From the NCBI GenBank assembly GCA_024636855.1, contig JAGXGG010000089.1, positions 1-52,799 of the forward strand: a DNA stretch of 52,799 nucleotides, given 5' to 3'. The notes under the pieces were generated by a model, which saw nothing but the letters and a program-made list of their open reading frames with translations, was not told the DNA's origin and did no database searches. Within the stretch, counting starts at the first letter, position 1; each line of letters begins with the position of its first letter. The translations under genes and the position numbers were made by a program. Positions 18,507 to 27,234 of the stretch are shown in pieces. Source of the DNA: Ignavibacteriota bacterium (lineage in GTDB: Bacteria; Bacteroidota; Ignavibacteria; Kapaibacteriales; UBA2268).

Positions 18507-19685
18507 ATGCAAATTGAAAAGATACAAGAAGAGTTGAGAGAAATGGGAGTCGATGGTTGGTTATTTTATGATTTTCATGGAAGAGATCACATCGCTGCTA
18601 GAATTTTAGAATTACCTTCCGGACACATGGCTACTAGAAGATGGTTTTATTATATACCTGCTAATGGAACTCCTATAAAACTCAATCATAAGATAGAGCC
18701 CAATTACTTAAAACACCTACCTGGTGATAAAGAATTATATCTTCCTTGGCAACAACTTTCCTCAAAATTGAAAGACATATTGAAAGATGCGAAGAGTATA
18801 GCTATGCAGTACTCACCTAATAATGATATACCTTATGTCTCGATAGTTGATGCTGGTACTATCGAGCTAATACGAGGGTTTGGAGTTGAAGTAGTTAGCA
18901 GTGGTAATCTTGTAAGTATTTTTGAATCACATTTAACAGATGAAGAAATAGAAGATCACAGAAAATGTGGTGATGTAATGCAGATGATTAAGGATAATGC
19001 ATTCAAATATATAAGAGATAGAATTGAGAATGAGAGCCCTGCTACAGAATATGAAGTACAACAATATATGCATCAGCAATTTAGAGATAATGGTATATTT
19101 TGGGATCATGGACCAATTGTTGGAATAAATGAACATGCTGGAGACCCTCACTTCGAACCAACGCCAGAAAATAGCCATAAAATCAATGATGGCGATTTGG
19201 TACTAATTGACTTATTTGCACGATTTGAGAAAGAAGGAAGCATTTATTATGATGTCACCTGGATGGGTTTTGTTGGAAATGATGTACCGGAAAGAGTTAA
19301 AAATATATTTAAAATAGTCGCAGATGCAAGAGATGCTGGCCATAACTTAGTTAAAGAAAGATACTCTGCTAATCAGGAGTTATCTGGAGCTGAAGTTGAT
19401 GATGCCGTTCGAAAAGTAATAATAGATGCTGGGTATGGAGAATATTATTGGCATAGAACTGGGCATAATATAGCAACTGATTGTCATGGTAATGGTGCTC
19501 ATATTGATAATCTAGAAACCAAAGATGATAGATTACTAATTAAAGGCACTATCTTTTCTATTGAACCTGGAATCTATATACCTGAAGAAAAACTTGGGTT
19601 TAGAACTGAGATAGATGTAATAATCGATAATGAAGGGAATATAGATGTAGCAGGAGCTATACAACAAGAATTAGTAATTATATAA
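18507..19685 (+). CDS. M24 family metallopeptidase (Xaa-Pro aminopeptidase-like)
   Basis: A 392-residue cytoplasmic pita-bread metallopeptidase, probably releasing N-terminal residues before proline. The dinuclear metal site is complete by inspection: Asp235 in LVLIDLFARF, Asp249 in IYYDVTWMG, His320 in WHRTGHNI, Glu353 in FSIEPGIYIP and Glu368 in GFRTEIDVI. The N-terminal creatinase-like domain spans about 1-145. The substrate could equally be another imidodipeptide or a small molecule, since M24 members vary. It stands alone, with a strong terminator right after it. Confidence 0.9.
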   Translation: MQIEKIQEELREMGVDGWLFYDFHGRDHIAARILELPSGHMATRRWFYYIPANGTPIKLNHKIEPNYLKHLPGDKELYLPWQQLSSKLKDILKDAKSIAMQYSPNNDIPYVSIVDAGTIELIRGFGVEVVSSGNLVSIFESHLTDEEIEDHRKCGDVMQMIKDNAFKYIRDRIENESPATEYEVQQYMHQQFRDNGIFWDHGPIVGINEHAGDPHFEPTPENSHKINDGDLVLIDLFARFEKEGSIYYDVTWMGFVGNDVPERVKNIFKIVADARDAGHNLVKERYSANQELSGAEVDDAVRKVIIDAGYGEYYWHRTGHNIATDCHGNGAHIDNLETKDDRLLIKGTIFSIEPGIYIPEEKLGFRTEIDVIIDNEGNIDVAGAIQQELVII

Positions 19686-19709
19686 TTTTTGAATACCTAC
19701 TAAACTAAA

Positions 19710-19738
19710 AATGCCACTCTTTTGAGTGGCATTTTTTT
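19710..19738 (+). terminator. Bidirectional rho-independent terminator between the M24 gene and the oxidase operon
   Basis: AATGCCACTC (19710-19719) pairs with GAGTGGCATT (19723-19732), with a run of T after it on the plus strand and TTTTTAG after it on the minus strand. It therefore serves both the M24 peptidase gene and the long respiratory operon ending at 19760. Confidence 0.9.
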
Positions 19739-19759
19739 TACTATTTTTTTTTTAATATA

Positions 19760-21181
19760 TCATTTAGAAGCAGTTGCTTCTTCAGCTGGTTTCTCAGCAG
19801 ATGGTTCAGCTTCTTTGTCGCCTTCACCTAGTACTTTACCTAGCAACCATTTAGCCATTGCTTTACTTTCAGCAGGAGTTAACCCTTGGTTAGCCATACC
19901 TGCAGGATAATCTTTAGTGTTCTGAGGATAAGGGTTTAGTATAAATTTAACTAGTTCAGCTTCCTTACCTTCATACTTTGGAATAACATCATTATATGCA
20001 GGTGCTGTTAATTGTTTCTTATCAAATTTGTGGCAAGCTATACATCGAGTATCATAAATTGCTTGTGCATCTACAACAGGTGCTTCTTCAGAACTAGCAT
20101 AACCTGCATGTCTTTCTTCTTCTGCTTTAGTATGAATCTCTGATATACTATTTAAATTTTCTGCCACACTAATATGAAAAGCTTGTTGATCTTGTGCAGC
20201 AAACATTGCAAAAGATATCATTATAAACATAAAACCATACTTAATTCCAGAAGAATGTTCTTCTGCTTTTGTCAAATAAATTGATTGAGCAAAGAAAACA
20301 ACAAAAAGTAAAGATAATAAACCAAATACAAACATCAAACCTGAAAGTGCATTATTAGGAATACTTACTATTTGGAAAGCATACAATAGAGGAATTAATA
20401 AAGCAGAATTCAAACCAAATTTTCTAACAAAATTCTTAGATAGATTTTTTACTTCTTCATTAGCAAATTTATACCCACCTTGCCATGAAAATGCATAGAA
20501 CATATATACAGCTGATGCAAAAGCAGTACCCATTGCTAATATTAATAATGTCTTAAAAGTTGTATTAGCACTGAACAACATTTCAAATATTGATTGTCCC
20601 CACATAGAATTATCATAAGCATAAGTAGTAGCACCAGATAAGAACCAAGTAGCAACTATAAGCAATAAGATACCCCATATACCAGTGAATGCACCAGTGT
20701 TTTCAATATCTTCATCTAAATCATGATAATCTTCGACTATCGATTCACTCTTAGAACGAACATTAGTCTTGAAAGAGTAAAACACTGATTTAAAGTTTAA
20801 TGAGTTCTTGTAAACATAGATAGAAGCAACAGCCATCGAAAATACTAATAGGCCTACAATTATATATCCAACAACATCACCCTCAGTACCTGCAAGTAAT
20901 TGAGGATAGCCTAATATAAAGCTGAGGAAAGGAACAATCCCAAGACCAAACCACATACCTGTAATACCAGTACCAACTTTGATTAAATCTTGAGCCAACT
21001 TTTGATATCTGAAGTCATTATCTTTCTTTGCTTTACTAGCAGCTCTATAAGAAAGAAATACAGACCCAAACAACAAACCTGTATAGGCGAAAAGAAAAGA
21101 TGCTGATATATATAGCATCAATCTGATTAACGTCAAATGACTAGAACCAACGGGAATAACCAAGTCATTAAATAGTTCCAT
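19760..21181 (-). CDS. Polytopic membrane protein with C-terminal cytochrome c domain
   Basis: A 473-residue protein in two parts. Residues 1-330 contain about eight membrane helices (roughly 17-43, 72-92, 104-124, 165-184, 208-230, 260-275, 281-302, 315-330) with a charged loop at 135-162. Residues 365-450 form a mono-heme cytochrome c with the heme site CIACH (380-384) and a probable axial Met429 in YPAGMANQG. A short Ala/Glu-rich tail follows. I do not recognise the membrane part. It lacks oxidase subunit I histidine motifs, but His15 at the first helix leaves a distant cytochrome bd-like relationship possible. As last gene of the ACIII-oxidase operon it may pass electrons to the oxidase or act as an accessory subunit. 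Confidence 0.75.
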   Translation of the reverse strand: MELFNDLVIPVGSSHLTLIRLMLYISASFLFAYTGLLFGSVFLSYRAASKAKKDNDFRYQKLAQDLIKVGTGITGMWFGLGIVPFLSFILGYPQLLAGTEGDVVGYIIVGLLVFSMAVASIYVYKNSLNFKSVFYSFKTNVRSKSESIVEDYHDLDEDIENTGAFTGIWGILLLIVATWFLSGATTYAYDNSMWGQSIFEMLFSANTTFKTLLILAMGTAFASAVYMFYAFSWQGGYKFANEEVKNLSKNFVRKFGLNSALLIPLLYAFQIVSIPNNALSGLMFVFGLLSLLFVVFFAQSIYLTKAEEHSSGIKYGFMFIMISFAMFAAQDQQAFHISVAENLNSISEIHTKAEEERHAGYASSEEAPVVDAQAIYDTRCIACHKFDKKQLTAPAYNDVIPKYEGKEAELVKFILNPYPQNTKDYPAGMANQGLTPAESKAMAKWLLGKVLGEGDKEAEPSAEKPAEEATASK

Positions 21182-21195
21182 TACTTTGCCTTTTT

Positions 21196-22080
21196 CTAAA
21201 TTATTTTATCAATTATTATTAAAATTAGAATCAAAAGTACATATATATTAATAAACATAAATGTCTTTCTAATTCGTTTTCTGTCTAATTCTCGTTCAAG
21301 AAGATACCTAGCACTATAAACTAATGCTAACTCACTTATAAAAAATATTATTTGAGTACTGCTATTATCAATTACTCCATAAAATGGAATTATAAGAGCC
21401 AGTGACGCAAGTGAAACAATCCAAACGAAAGTAACCCTTCCTATTTGTGCTTTGTTCAACCATCTATTAAGCATTACAAATCCAGCCTTATCATATTGAT
21501 CATCAAACAACAATAATAACAACCAAAAATGTGGCATTTGCCATAAAAATAAGAATAGAGCTAAAGCCCAAATAACAGGAGCACCTATATATCCACCAGC
21601 TGCAACCCAACCAATAAGGGGAGGTAGTCCTCCAACAATGGCACCAGGCAAAACTGCTAGATTAGAAACTCTTTTCATAGGAGTATATACTAAGTTATAA
21701 ATTAGTAAAGTAACTAATCCAACTAGCATAGGAGCTATTTCTCCAGTCCCTAAAAGCAATAACATACCTAATAAAGATAATATACTAGATATAGCAAAAC
21801 CGATACTAGAGTTTATTCTACCTGAAGCAAGGGGTCTATTCCTAGTTCTATCCATCATTGGGTCAATTTTTCTTTCTTGCCAATGATTATAAGAAGCAGA
21901 ACCCATCGACATCAACATAGTACCAAAGAAAACTAGTACTAGATTAACATCAAATTTAACTTCATAAAGTAGATAACCCACAATAGCTGTAATAGCAACT
22001 GAAATCGATATTCTATATTTACCAAGGTCAAATAAATCTTTTATGATATTTGTATCTTCTATTTTCACAGAACTATTCAC
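21196..22080 (-). CDS. ctaB: Heme o synthase (protoheme IX farnesyltransferase)
   Basis: An inner-membrane UbiA-superfamily prenyltransferase that adds a farnesyl chain to heme b, making the heme o precursor of heme a. The 294-residue protein has about eight to nine hydrophobic segments and the metal-diphosphate motif SYNHWQERKIDPMMDRTRNR (63-82), in which Asn65, Asp73 and Asp77 fit NxxxDxxxD-type spacing. A second conserved loop, YTPMKR, is present near residue 130. It lies between subunit II and the membrane cytochrome gene, as expected for an oxidase assembly enzyme. Heme A synthase (CtaA), needed if the oxidase uses heme a, is not in the window. Confidence 0.94.
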   Translation of the reverse strand: MNSSVKIEDTNIIKDLFDLGKYRISISVAITAIVGYLLYEVKFDVNLVLVFFGTMLMSMGSASYNHWQERKIDPMMDRTRNRPLASGRINSSIGFAISSILSLLGMLLLLGTGEIAPMLVGLVTLLIYNLVYTPMKRVSNLAVLPGAIVGGLPPLIGWVAAGGYIGAPVIWALALFLFLWQMPHFWLLLLLFDDQYDKAGFVMLNRWLNKAQIGRVTFVWIVSLASLALIIPFYGVIDNSSTQIIFFISELALVYSARYLLERELDRKRIRKTFMFINIYVLLILILIIIDKII

Positions 22081-22110
22081 TAAATCCTCTCATATTAGAA
22101 AGGACTCAAA

Positions 22111-22800
22111 TTAGTTTTCTTTATTCTCTGACATCTCATTCGAATCAGATTCAGCAGATTTTTCTTCAGTTGTATTTACTTCTTCTTTATCTTTACCACC
22201 TTGCGACTCAACCCAAGCATAGTATTCATCTTGTTCCATAACAATAAATTTTTTGTACATATTCCAGTGGTTTAGACCACAGTATTCAGCACATGCTATG
22301 TCATATTCTCCAGTTTTCTCAGGAGTTATAACTACAAAACCGTTGCTACCTGGAACAGCATCTTCTTTTATTCTGAAAGCAGGAATATAGAAACTATGTA
22401 ATACATCTAAAGAAGTAATATTGAATTTAAGGGTTTTCCCAACGGGCACAAAAAGTGTATCCGTCACTGTACCATTTTCGTATTTAAAATCCCAATTCCA
22501 CATTTTAGCAGTTACAAAGTATTCCTCATCAAATTTTTCAGTGTTTCTTAAATCAGAGAAATCTTTATAACCGTAATAGAACATAGACATTACTAGTAAA
22601 GTAGGAATTATAATCCAAGTAACTTCTATAGCAACATTACCATGATATTGAGTAGGTATCGGGTTCTTACTAGCCCGATATTTAATAACGAAATAAATCA
22701 TTGCTACAGTTATCAGCAGCAGCATAAGTACCGATATAACAGTAATATAGAGCATTGCACTATCAACTGTACTTGAGTATCTAGAAGTTTGTTCAAACAT
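22111..22800 (-). CDS. coxB: Cytochrome c oxidase subunit II (CuA, no heme c domain)
   Basis: Subunit II takes electrons from cytochrome c through its binuclear CuA centre. The 229-residue protein has two membrane helices (about 16-38 and 57-77) and a periplasmic cupredoxin domain with all CuA ligands: His135 in DVLHSFYIP, Cys170, Cys174, His178 and Met181 in CAEYCGLNHWNM. Unlike classical caa3 subunit II there is no fused cytochrome c. The chain ends in an acidic Glu/Asn/Ser-rich tail. Cytochrome c modules are instead on separate genes at 26291 and 19760. Its position after subunits I, III and IV departs from the common II-I-III order. Confidence 0.95.
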   Translation of the reverse strand: MFEQTSRYSSTVDSAMLYITVISVLMLLLITVAMIYFVIKYRASKNPIPTQYHGNVAIEVTWIIIPTLLVMSMFYYGYKDFSDLRNTEKFDEEYFVTAKMWNWDFKYENGTVTDTLFVPVGKTLKFNITSLDVLHSFYIPAFRIKEDAVPGSNGFVVITPEKTGEYDIACAEYCGLNHWNMYKKFIVMEQDEYYAWVESQGGKDKEEVNTTEEKSAESDSNEMSENKEN

Positions 22801-22803
22801 TTT

Positions 22804-23121
22804 CTATCCAGTATATCTATTGAATAAATCAAATGAATACATTATAAATATAACTGTGAATACTAACCCGCAGGCCAATAATATACTTTTCATAAGTATG
22901 TCGTCATATTTTATATGCATAAATATATTAATTACAAGCATCGCCTTAATAGATGCTATAAGCATTGCTACAAAAAACGTATAATTCCCTAAATCAACAC
23001 TTGCAACGGTAACCGTCAAAGCAGTTAATGCAACAAGTACTAGCCAAATCATGACGTTTTTTCCGTAACTTGGTAAGTGTTCGTGTGTATCGACACTTGT
23101 ATGTTCGTTATGTCCGCTCAT
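22804..23121 (-). CDS. Cytochrome c oxidase subunit IV (prokaryotic, CtaF-like)
   Basis: A 105-residue membrane protein with three hydrophobic segments and a His-rich N-terminus (MSGHNEHTSVDTHEHLP). It matches the small prokaryotic subunit IV family in size and in the VLVALTALTVTVAS and INIFMHIKYDD patches. The subunit packs against I and III and is thought to stabilise the complex. It sits ten bases after subunit III and two before subunit II. Confidence 0.85.
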   Translation of the reverse strand: MSGHNEHTSVDTHEHLPSYGKNVMIWLVLVALTALTVTVASVDLGNYTFFVAMLIASIKAMLVINIFMHIKYDDILMKSILLACGLVFTVIFIMYSFDLFNRYTG

Positions 23122-23131
23122 TTTTAACCTT

Positions 23132-23812
23132 TTAATGTAATAGATAGAACAATGGAAATAAGAAAATCCAAATTAAATCAACTAAGTGCCAATATAATCC
23201 CGCATTTTCTAAAACGATATATTTATCTGAGTTTATAGTCCCCGTTCTAATAAAAATAAAACAGAATACCATAACTACCATCCCAACTATAACGTGGAAT
23301 GTATGTAACCCTGTCATTAAATAATACAGTCCAAAGAATACAACTTCTCCAGCAGGTCTAGTTTCTCTTAGTTCCATTGATCCAGGAAAAATACCATGGT
23401 GGATTTTAGCAGACCACTCAAAGTATTTATTAACACAGAATGTAGCACCAAATCCAAAAGTAACTATAAGATAAAAGAGAGAAGTTTTAATACTTTTCCT
23501 ACGTAGAGCAACAATTGAAAGTACCATTGTCAAAGAACTTGTCAAAAGAACAAGTGTATTAACAGCTCCCATAACAATATTAAGCTCCATTGCCGCATTA
23601 TGATAGTCATGAGGATAAGCAATTCTATATCCATAATACAAGACAAATAACCCACCAAATAGTAACACTTCTGTAAAGAGAAATAACCACATTCCAAATT
23701 TGGAACCGTAATCATCTCTATGAAAATGTACGTATAATTGATTGTTGTCACCATAACCGTGCCCGGCATGATTATTTGAATGCCCGTGAGCATCAACAGA
23801 TGTAGTACTCAA
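23132..23812 (-). CDS. coxC: Cytochrome c oxidase subunit III
   Basis: A 226-residue inner-membrane subunit with about five helices, consistent with the shorter bacterial form. Family patches include [20 protein letters not shown] (residues 38-57), [16 protein letters not shown], and the C-terminal [18 protein letters not shown]. Subunit III stabilises the proton-pumping core of subunit I. The N-terminus is His-rich ([13 protein letters not shown]). It starts one base after the subunit I stop, so translation is coupled. Confidence 0.95.
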   Translation of the reverse strand: MSTTSVDAHGHSNNHAGHGYGDNNQLYVHFHRDDYGSKFGMWLFLFTEVLLFGGLFVLYYGYRIAYPHDYHNAAMELNIVMGAVNTLVLLTSSLTMVLSIVALRRKSIKTSLFYLIVTFGFGATFCVNKYFEWSAKIHHGIFPGSMELRETRPAGEVVFFGLYYLMTGLHTFHVIVGMVVMVFCFIFIRTGTINSDKYIVLENAGLYWHLVDLIWIFLFPLFYLLH

Positions 23813-23813
23813 T

Positions 23814-25496
23814 TTAGCTATTCTCCTGATTTATAATATCATTTTCTTTGTTTTCTATATATTTTACGTCTTCAAAATTTCTTTCATCATGACCGTGATA
23901 ATCATATGGATCATGACTAGGCACTGGTGTTTCTATAAAATTCAACAATGGTGGTGGAGATGGCATAGTCCATTCCAAAGTCTTAGCACCCCACGGATTT
24001 GAACCAACTGGTTTACCTTTAAAGATTGCTATCAATAAATTAGTAAACATTAGCAATATCGAAGCTATTAATATCCAAGAACCTACAGTCGAAATCACAT
24101 GATAAATTTGAAACTCAGGTAAGTAATCAAAATATCTTCTAGGCATTCCCATATATCCCATAATAAACATTGGGAAATATAGAACATTTGCTCCAATAAA
24201 ATACAATACTACGCCAATTTTTGCAACTTTTTCGTTGTGCATTTTTCCAAACATCTTAGGAAACCAAAAATGCATTGCTGCTATAAACATAGATAGAATA
24301 CCACCAATAATCACATAGTGAAAGTGTGCTATTACAAAATAAGTATCGTGTAAGTGAATATCAGTCGAAATTGAACCTAAGTGTAATCCGGTTAATCCAC
24401 CAATAGAGAACAAGAAAATAGCACTTAAAGCCATTAACATAGGTGATGATAGAACTATTGTTCCTCTCCATAATGTAGCAACCCAGTTAAATACTTTAAC
24501 TCCCGTAGGGATAGCAACAAAGAATGTTAAGAAAGAGAAAACAGTTCTTGCAGTATCACTCATACCGCTTGTAAACATATGGTGTGCCCAAACTACATAG
24601 CCAATAAAAGCAATTGCTATAGTCGAATATGCCATTACTTTATACCCGAATACAGACTTTCTAGAGAAAGTAGCAATAATGTCAGATATAACTCCAAATG
24701 CAGGTATCGCCATTATATAAACTGCTGGATGCGAATATATCCAGAATAAATGCTGATAGAGTACAGGATCACCACCAATTGTGGGATCAAATATACCAAA
24801 TCCAAATGATCTTTCTAATAAGACAAGTACGATTGTAATACCAATTATAGGTGTTGCAACTACTTGAATCCAAGCAGTTGAATATAAAGCCCAAGTAAAT
24901 AATGGCATCTCAAACATTTTCATTCCTTTAACTCTCATCCTATGGCACGTAGTAACAAAGTTGAGACCAGTCAAAATCGAGGAGAATCCAAGAATAAAAG
25001 CTGCCATTAGCGGTAATGTGACATCTGTACCTGTCCTTAAGCTATAAGGTACATAAAAAGTCCATCCAGTATCTATATGTGTTTGGAATATCAATGAATA
25101 AAGTGCTAAAAATGCACCTGTCAAATATAAATGATAAGAAAAGAGATTCAATCTAGGAAAAGCAACATCTTCAGCTCCTATTTGTAAAGGAAGGAAGAAA
25201 TTACCAAATACAGCAGGAATACCTGGTATAATGAATAGGAATACCATTATCATACCATGCAGAGTAAAGAATGAATTATATGTCTGAGCATCAACAATTG
25301 TTGGCCCAGGAGTTAACATTTCTAATCTCATCAAAAAGGCAAAAGTTAATCCTACCAAGAAAAAAGATAGAATTGAAATCAAATACATAATTCCGATTCG
25401 CTTATGGTCTGTTGTTAATAACCATGCAAGCAAGCCTTTATGTTTTGTTTTAACTTGATAAAAGTTCGTATAATTTGTGTTAGTTGTATTGTTCAT
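23814..25496 (-). CDS. coxA: Cytochrome c oxidase subunit I (A2-type heme-copper oxidase)
   Basis: The catalytic, proton-pumping subunit, 560 residues with about twelve helices. Ligands are visible: His80 (low-spin heme) in TLHGMIMVF; the CuB site with His256-Tyr260 in YSHPAVY and the His305-His306 pair in [10 protein letters not shown]; and His390 and His392 in VIAHFHYV. The helix VI motif is YSHPAVY rather than GHPEVY: the D-channel glutamate is replaced and the Tyr-Ser pair is present. This is the hallmark of A2 oxidases such as that of Rhodothermus marinus. The start overlaps the SCO gene's end by four bases. It belongs to the long ACIII-oxidase operon. Confidence 0.96.
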   Translation of the reverse strand: MNNTTNTNYTNFYQVKTKHKGLLAWLLTTDHKRIGIMYLISILSFFLVGLTFAFLMRLEMLTPGPTIVDAQTYNSFFTLHGMIMVFLFIIPGIPAVFGNFFLPLQIGAEDVAFPRLNLFSYHLYLTGAFLALYSLIFQTHIDTGWTFYVPYSLRTGTDVTLPLMAAFILGFSSILTGLNFVTTCHRMRVKGMKMFEMPLFTWALYSTAWIQVVATPIIGITIVLVLLERSFGFGIFDPTIGGDPVLYQHLFWIYSHPAVYIMAIPAFGVISDIIATFSRKSVFGYKVMAYSTIAIAFIGYVVWAHHMFTSGMSDTARTVFSFLTFFVAIPTGVKVFNWVATLWRGTIVLSSPMLMALSAIFLFSIGGLTGLHLGSISTDIHLHDTYFVIAHFHYVIIGGILSMFIAAMHFWFPKMFGKMHNEKVAKIGVVLYFIGANVLYFPMFIMGYMGMPRRYFDYLPEFQIYHVISTVGSWILIASILLMFTNLLIAIFKGKPVGSNPWGAKTLEWTMPSPPPLLNFIETPVPSHDPYDYHGHDERNFEDVKYIENKENDIINQENS

Positions 25497-26281
25497 TTTA
25501 CAACCGTCTCCTTTTTATTTTTTTCTTTTCTGGAAGAAAATATTAAATATCCAATAAATATAAGTAACGTTAAAGTTACAGTTCCCCCTACTATAGGGAG
25601 TAAATTAAGAACATAAGATTTTCCTTTCGGATCATATTTAAAGCACAGTTCCAAAAAATTATTAATGGTTGGTTGTGCTAAACCTTTACTTGCTTCAATA
25701 ATTGACATTTTAAAATTAAATGGCAAAAATTCGGTTCCATTGTGATATCTAGTTATTTTGCCATCTGGTGATAATACAACTAAGATTGCACTATGAAGAT
25801 AATCTTTTTCACCTTCCTTAGAAAAATTGAAGCCAAGTGCTTTTGTCAATTTTCTAATTTGTACACTATCGCCAGTCATAAACTTCCAGCCATTCGGATC
25901 AATATTTCTGTTTAATCCAGCCAAATAGTTCTTTTTCCACTTTGAAGATATTTTAGAATCTTCATTATGGTCAAAACTAATTGAAAAGGCATTGTAATCT
26001 TGACCCGGAATCAAATCTGTTGATTCGATTACCTCTGCAAAACCTTCTAATAAGGGACTGCAAATACCAGGACAATTGAAGTAAACCATAGATATTACTG
26101 CTGGTTTACCATCTAACTGATCGAAGAGATTTACTTCTTCCCCGTCAGAGTTTGTGAAAACTACATTCTTAGGAATGTATTCTCCAAGTTTTTCTTCAAC
26201 ACCTACTTTTTCGTTTGCTTCTTTTTGTGCAAATAATAGTGTAGGTAATAGTAAACAAAGAACTAATCTTTTAATAAACAT
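25493..26281 (-). CDS. SCO1/SenC-family copper chaperone
   Basis: An exported thioredoxin-fold protein that helps load copper into the CuA site of subunit II. The 262 residues include a signal peptide (MFIKRLVLCLLLPTLLFA), the copper-binding CPGIC (Cys70, Cys74), and His163 in DYLHSAILVVL, the three expected copper ligands. Unlike many SCO proteins it also has a C-terminal membrane helix (about 228-248) followed by a basic tail, so it is anchored at that end. It lies between the membrane cytochrome c and subunit I, and overlaps the latter by four bases. Confidence 0.93.
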   Translation of the reverse strand: MFIKRLVLCLLLPTLLFAQKEANEKVGVEEKLGEYIPKNVVFTNSDGEEVNLFDQLDGKPAVISMVYFNCPGICSPLLEGFAEVIESTDLIPGQDYNAFSISFDHNEDSKISSKWKKNYLAGLNRNIDPNGWKFMTGDSVQIRKLTKALGFNFSKEGEKDYLHSAILVVLSPDGKITRYHNGTEFLPFNFKMSIIEASKGLAQPTINNFLELCFKYDPKGKSYVLNLLPIVGGTVTLTLLIFIGYLIFSSRKEKNKKETVVK

Positions 26282-26290
26282 TTTAATACG

Positions 26291-27214
26291 TTAGTTAACT
26301 GAATATAAACCAACTAATTTTGAGTGTAATTGTGACCACTCTTCGTCTGTTAAGTTTACCACTTTAGTGTTAAAACCATTTTGTGGTAAATCACTTAATA
26401 TTAACTTTTTAAATTTGCTCATATCAGTTTTCCAATCATTAGAATTGTTTAGAGAGTATAACGCTCTATCAACGTCTATAGTGTTATTTGTTACTATTGC
26501 AACATCACTAGATTGACTGAAATTAGCTTTTACATTTTTAAAGTTTGTTGTCTTATCTTTTGCAACCAATTTTGTCGCTTTTTCTAAAGAAATTTGATTT
26601 TTTGTAGTTCTACCATCAGCTAGAGAATATGTTAGATCTAAGTTTGACAATTCATCTTCACTAACTTCTGGAAAATCGGCGAAAGTTCTTACATAATGAA
26701 TAAGACCAAATCTTTCCTTAACAGTTAGTTGATTATATGAATTCATACCATTAGCAACTATACCTTCTTCTAGTGTCTTGTACATATCAGCAAAAGAGCG
26801 TCCATTTGTCCAGCCATCTTCTGCATGAAAGTTACGAGGTGGAGGATTAAGCCCACCACCAGCGGGACCATCACCTTTACCATTCTCACCATGACAAGAA
26901 ACACAGTTCGCTTGAAATAGTTCTTTACCTGTAGCTATCAATTCTGGTGAAGGATTATTACCCAATTCTGAAACATCTATTCCTTCTTGTAATTGACCTT
27001 TTTGTTCTACTACATCATTTTGTCTTTCTACATTTATAGAGTTAATAAACTTAGTATCATTATCAGAAATATAATCCTGATGTTGAACATAATACTTTCC
27101 TGCTATAATTATAGATACAAGTACAACTAAGTAAACTAATCCCATCCATCTAGACGGAGTAGAGAATATTTGCTTAAAGTCAACTTCTGTTTGATATTTT
27201 TTATTATCTGACAT
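26291..27214 (-). CDS. Membrane-anchored mono-heme cytochrome c
   Basis: A 307-residue protein with a single N-terminal membrane helix (about 24-40) and a periplasmic cytochrome c domain (about 90-180). The heme site is CVSCH (104-108) and the probable axial Met is in ANGMNSYNQ (about 157). The remaining ~125 residues have no cysteine and no motif I recognise. The heme domain (ELFQANCVSCHGENGKGDG) resembles the ActE cytochrome. Lying between actF and the oxidase genes, it is a good candidate for the carrier that hands electrons from Alternative Complex III to CuA. An accessory ACIII subunit is the alternative. Confidence 0.82.
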   Translation of the reverse strand: MSDNKKYQTEVDFKQIFSTPSRWMGLVYLVVLVSIIIAGKYYVQHQDYISDNDTKFINSINVERQNDVVEQKGQLQEGIDVSELGNNPSPELIATGKELFQANCVSCHGENGKGDGPAGGGLNPPPRNFHAEDGWTNGRSFADMYKTLEEGIVANGMNSYNQLTVKERFGLIHYVRTFADFPEVSEDELSNLDLTYSLADGRTTKNQISLEKATKLVAKDKTTNFKNVKANFSQSSDVAIVTNNTIDVDRALYSLNNSNDWKTDMSKFKKLILSDLPQNGFNTKVVNLTDEEWSQLHSKLVGLYSVN

Positions 27215-27234
27215 TTCTTACTCTATAAAATTAA

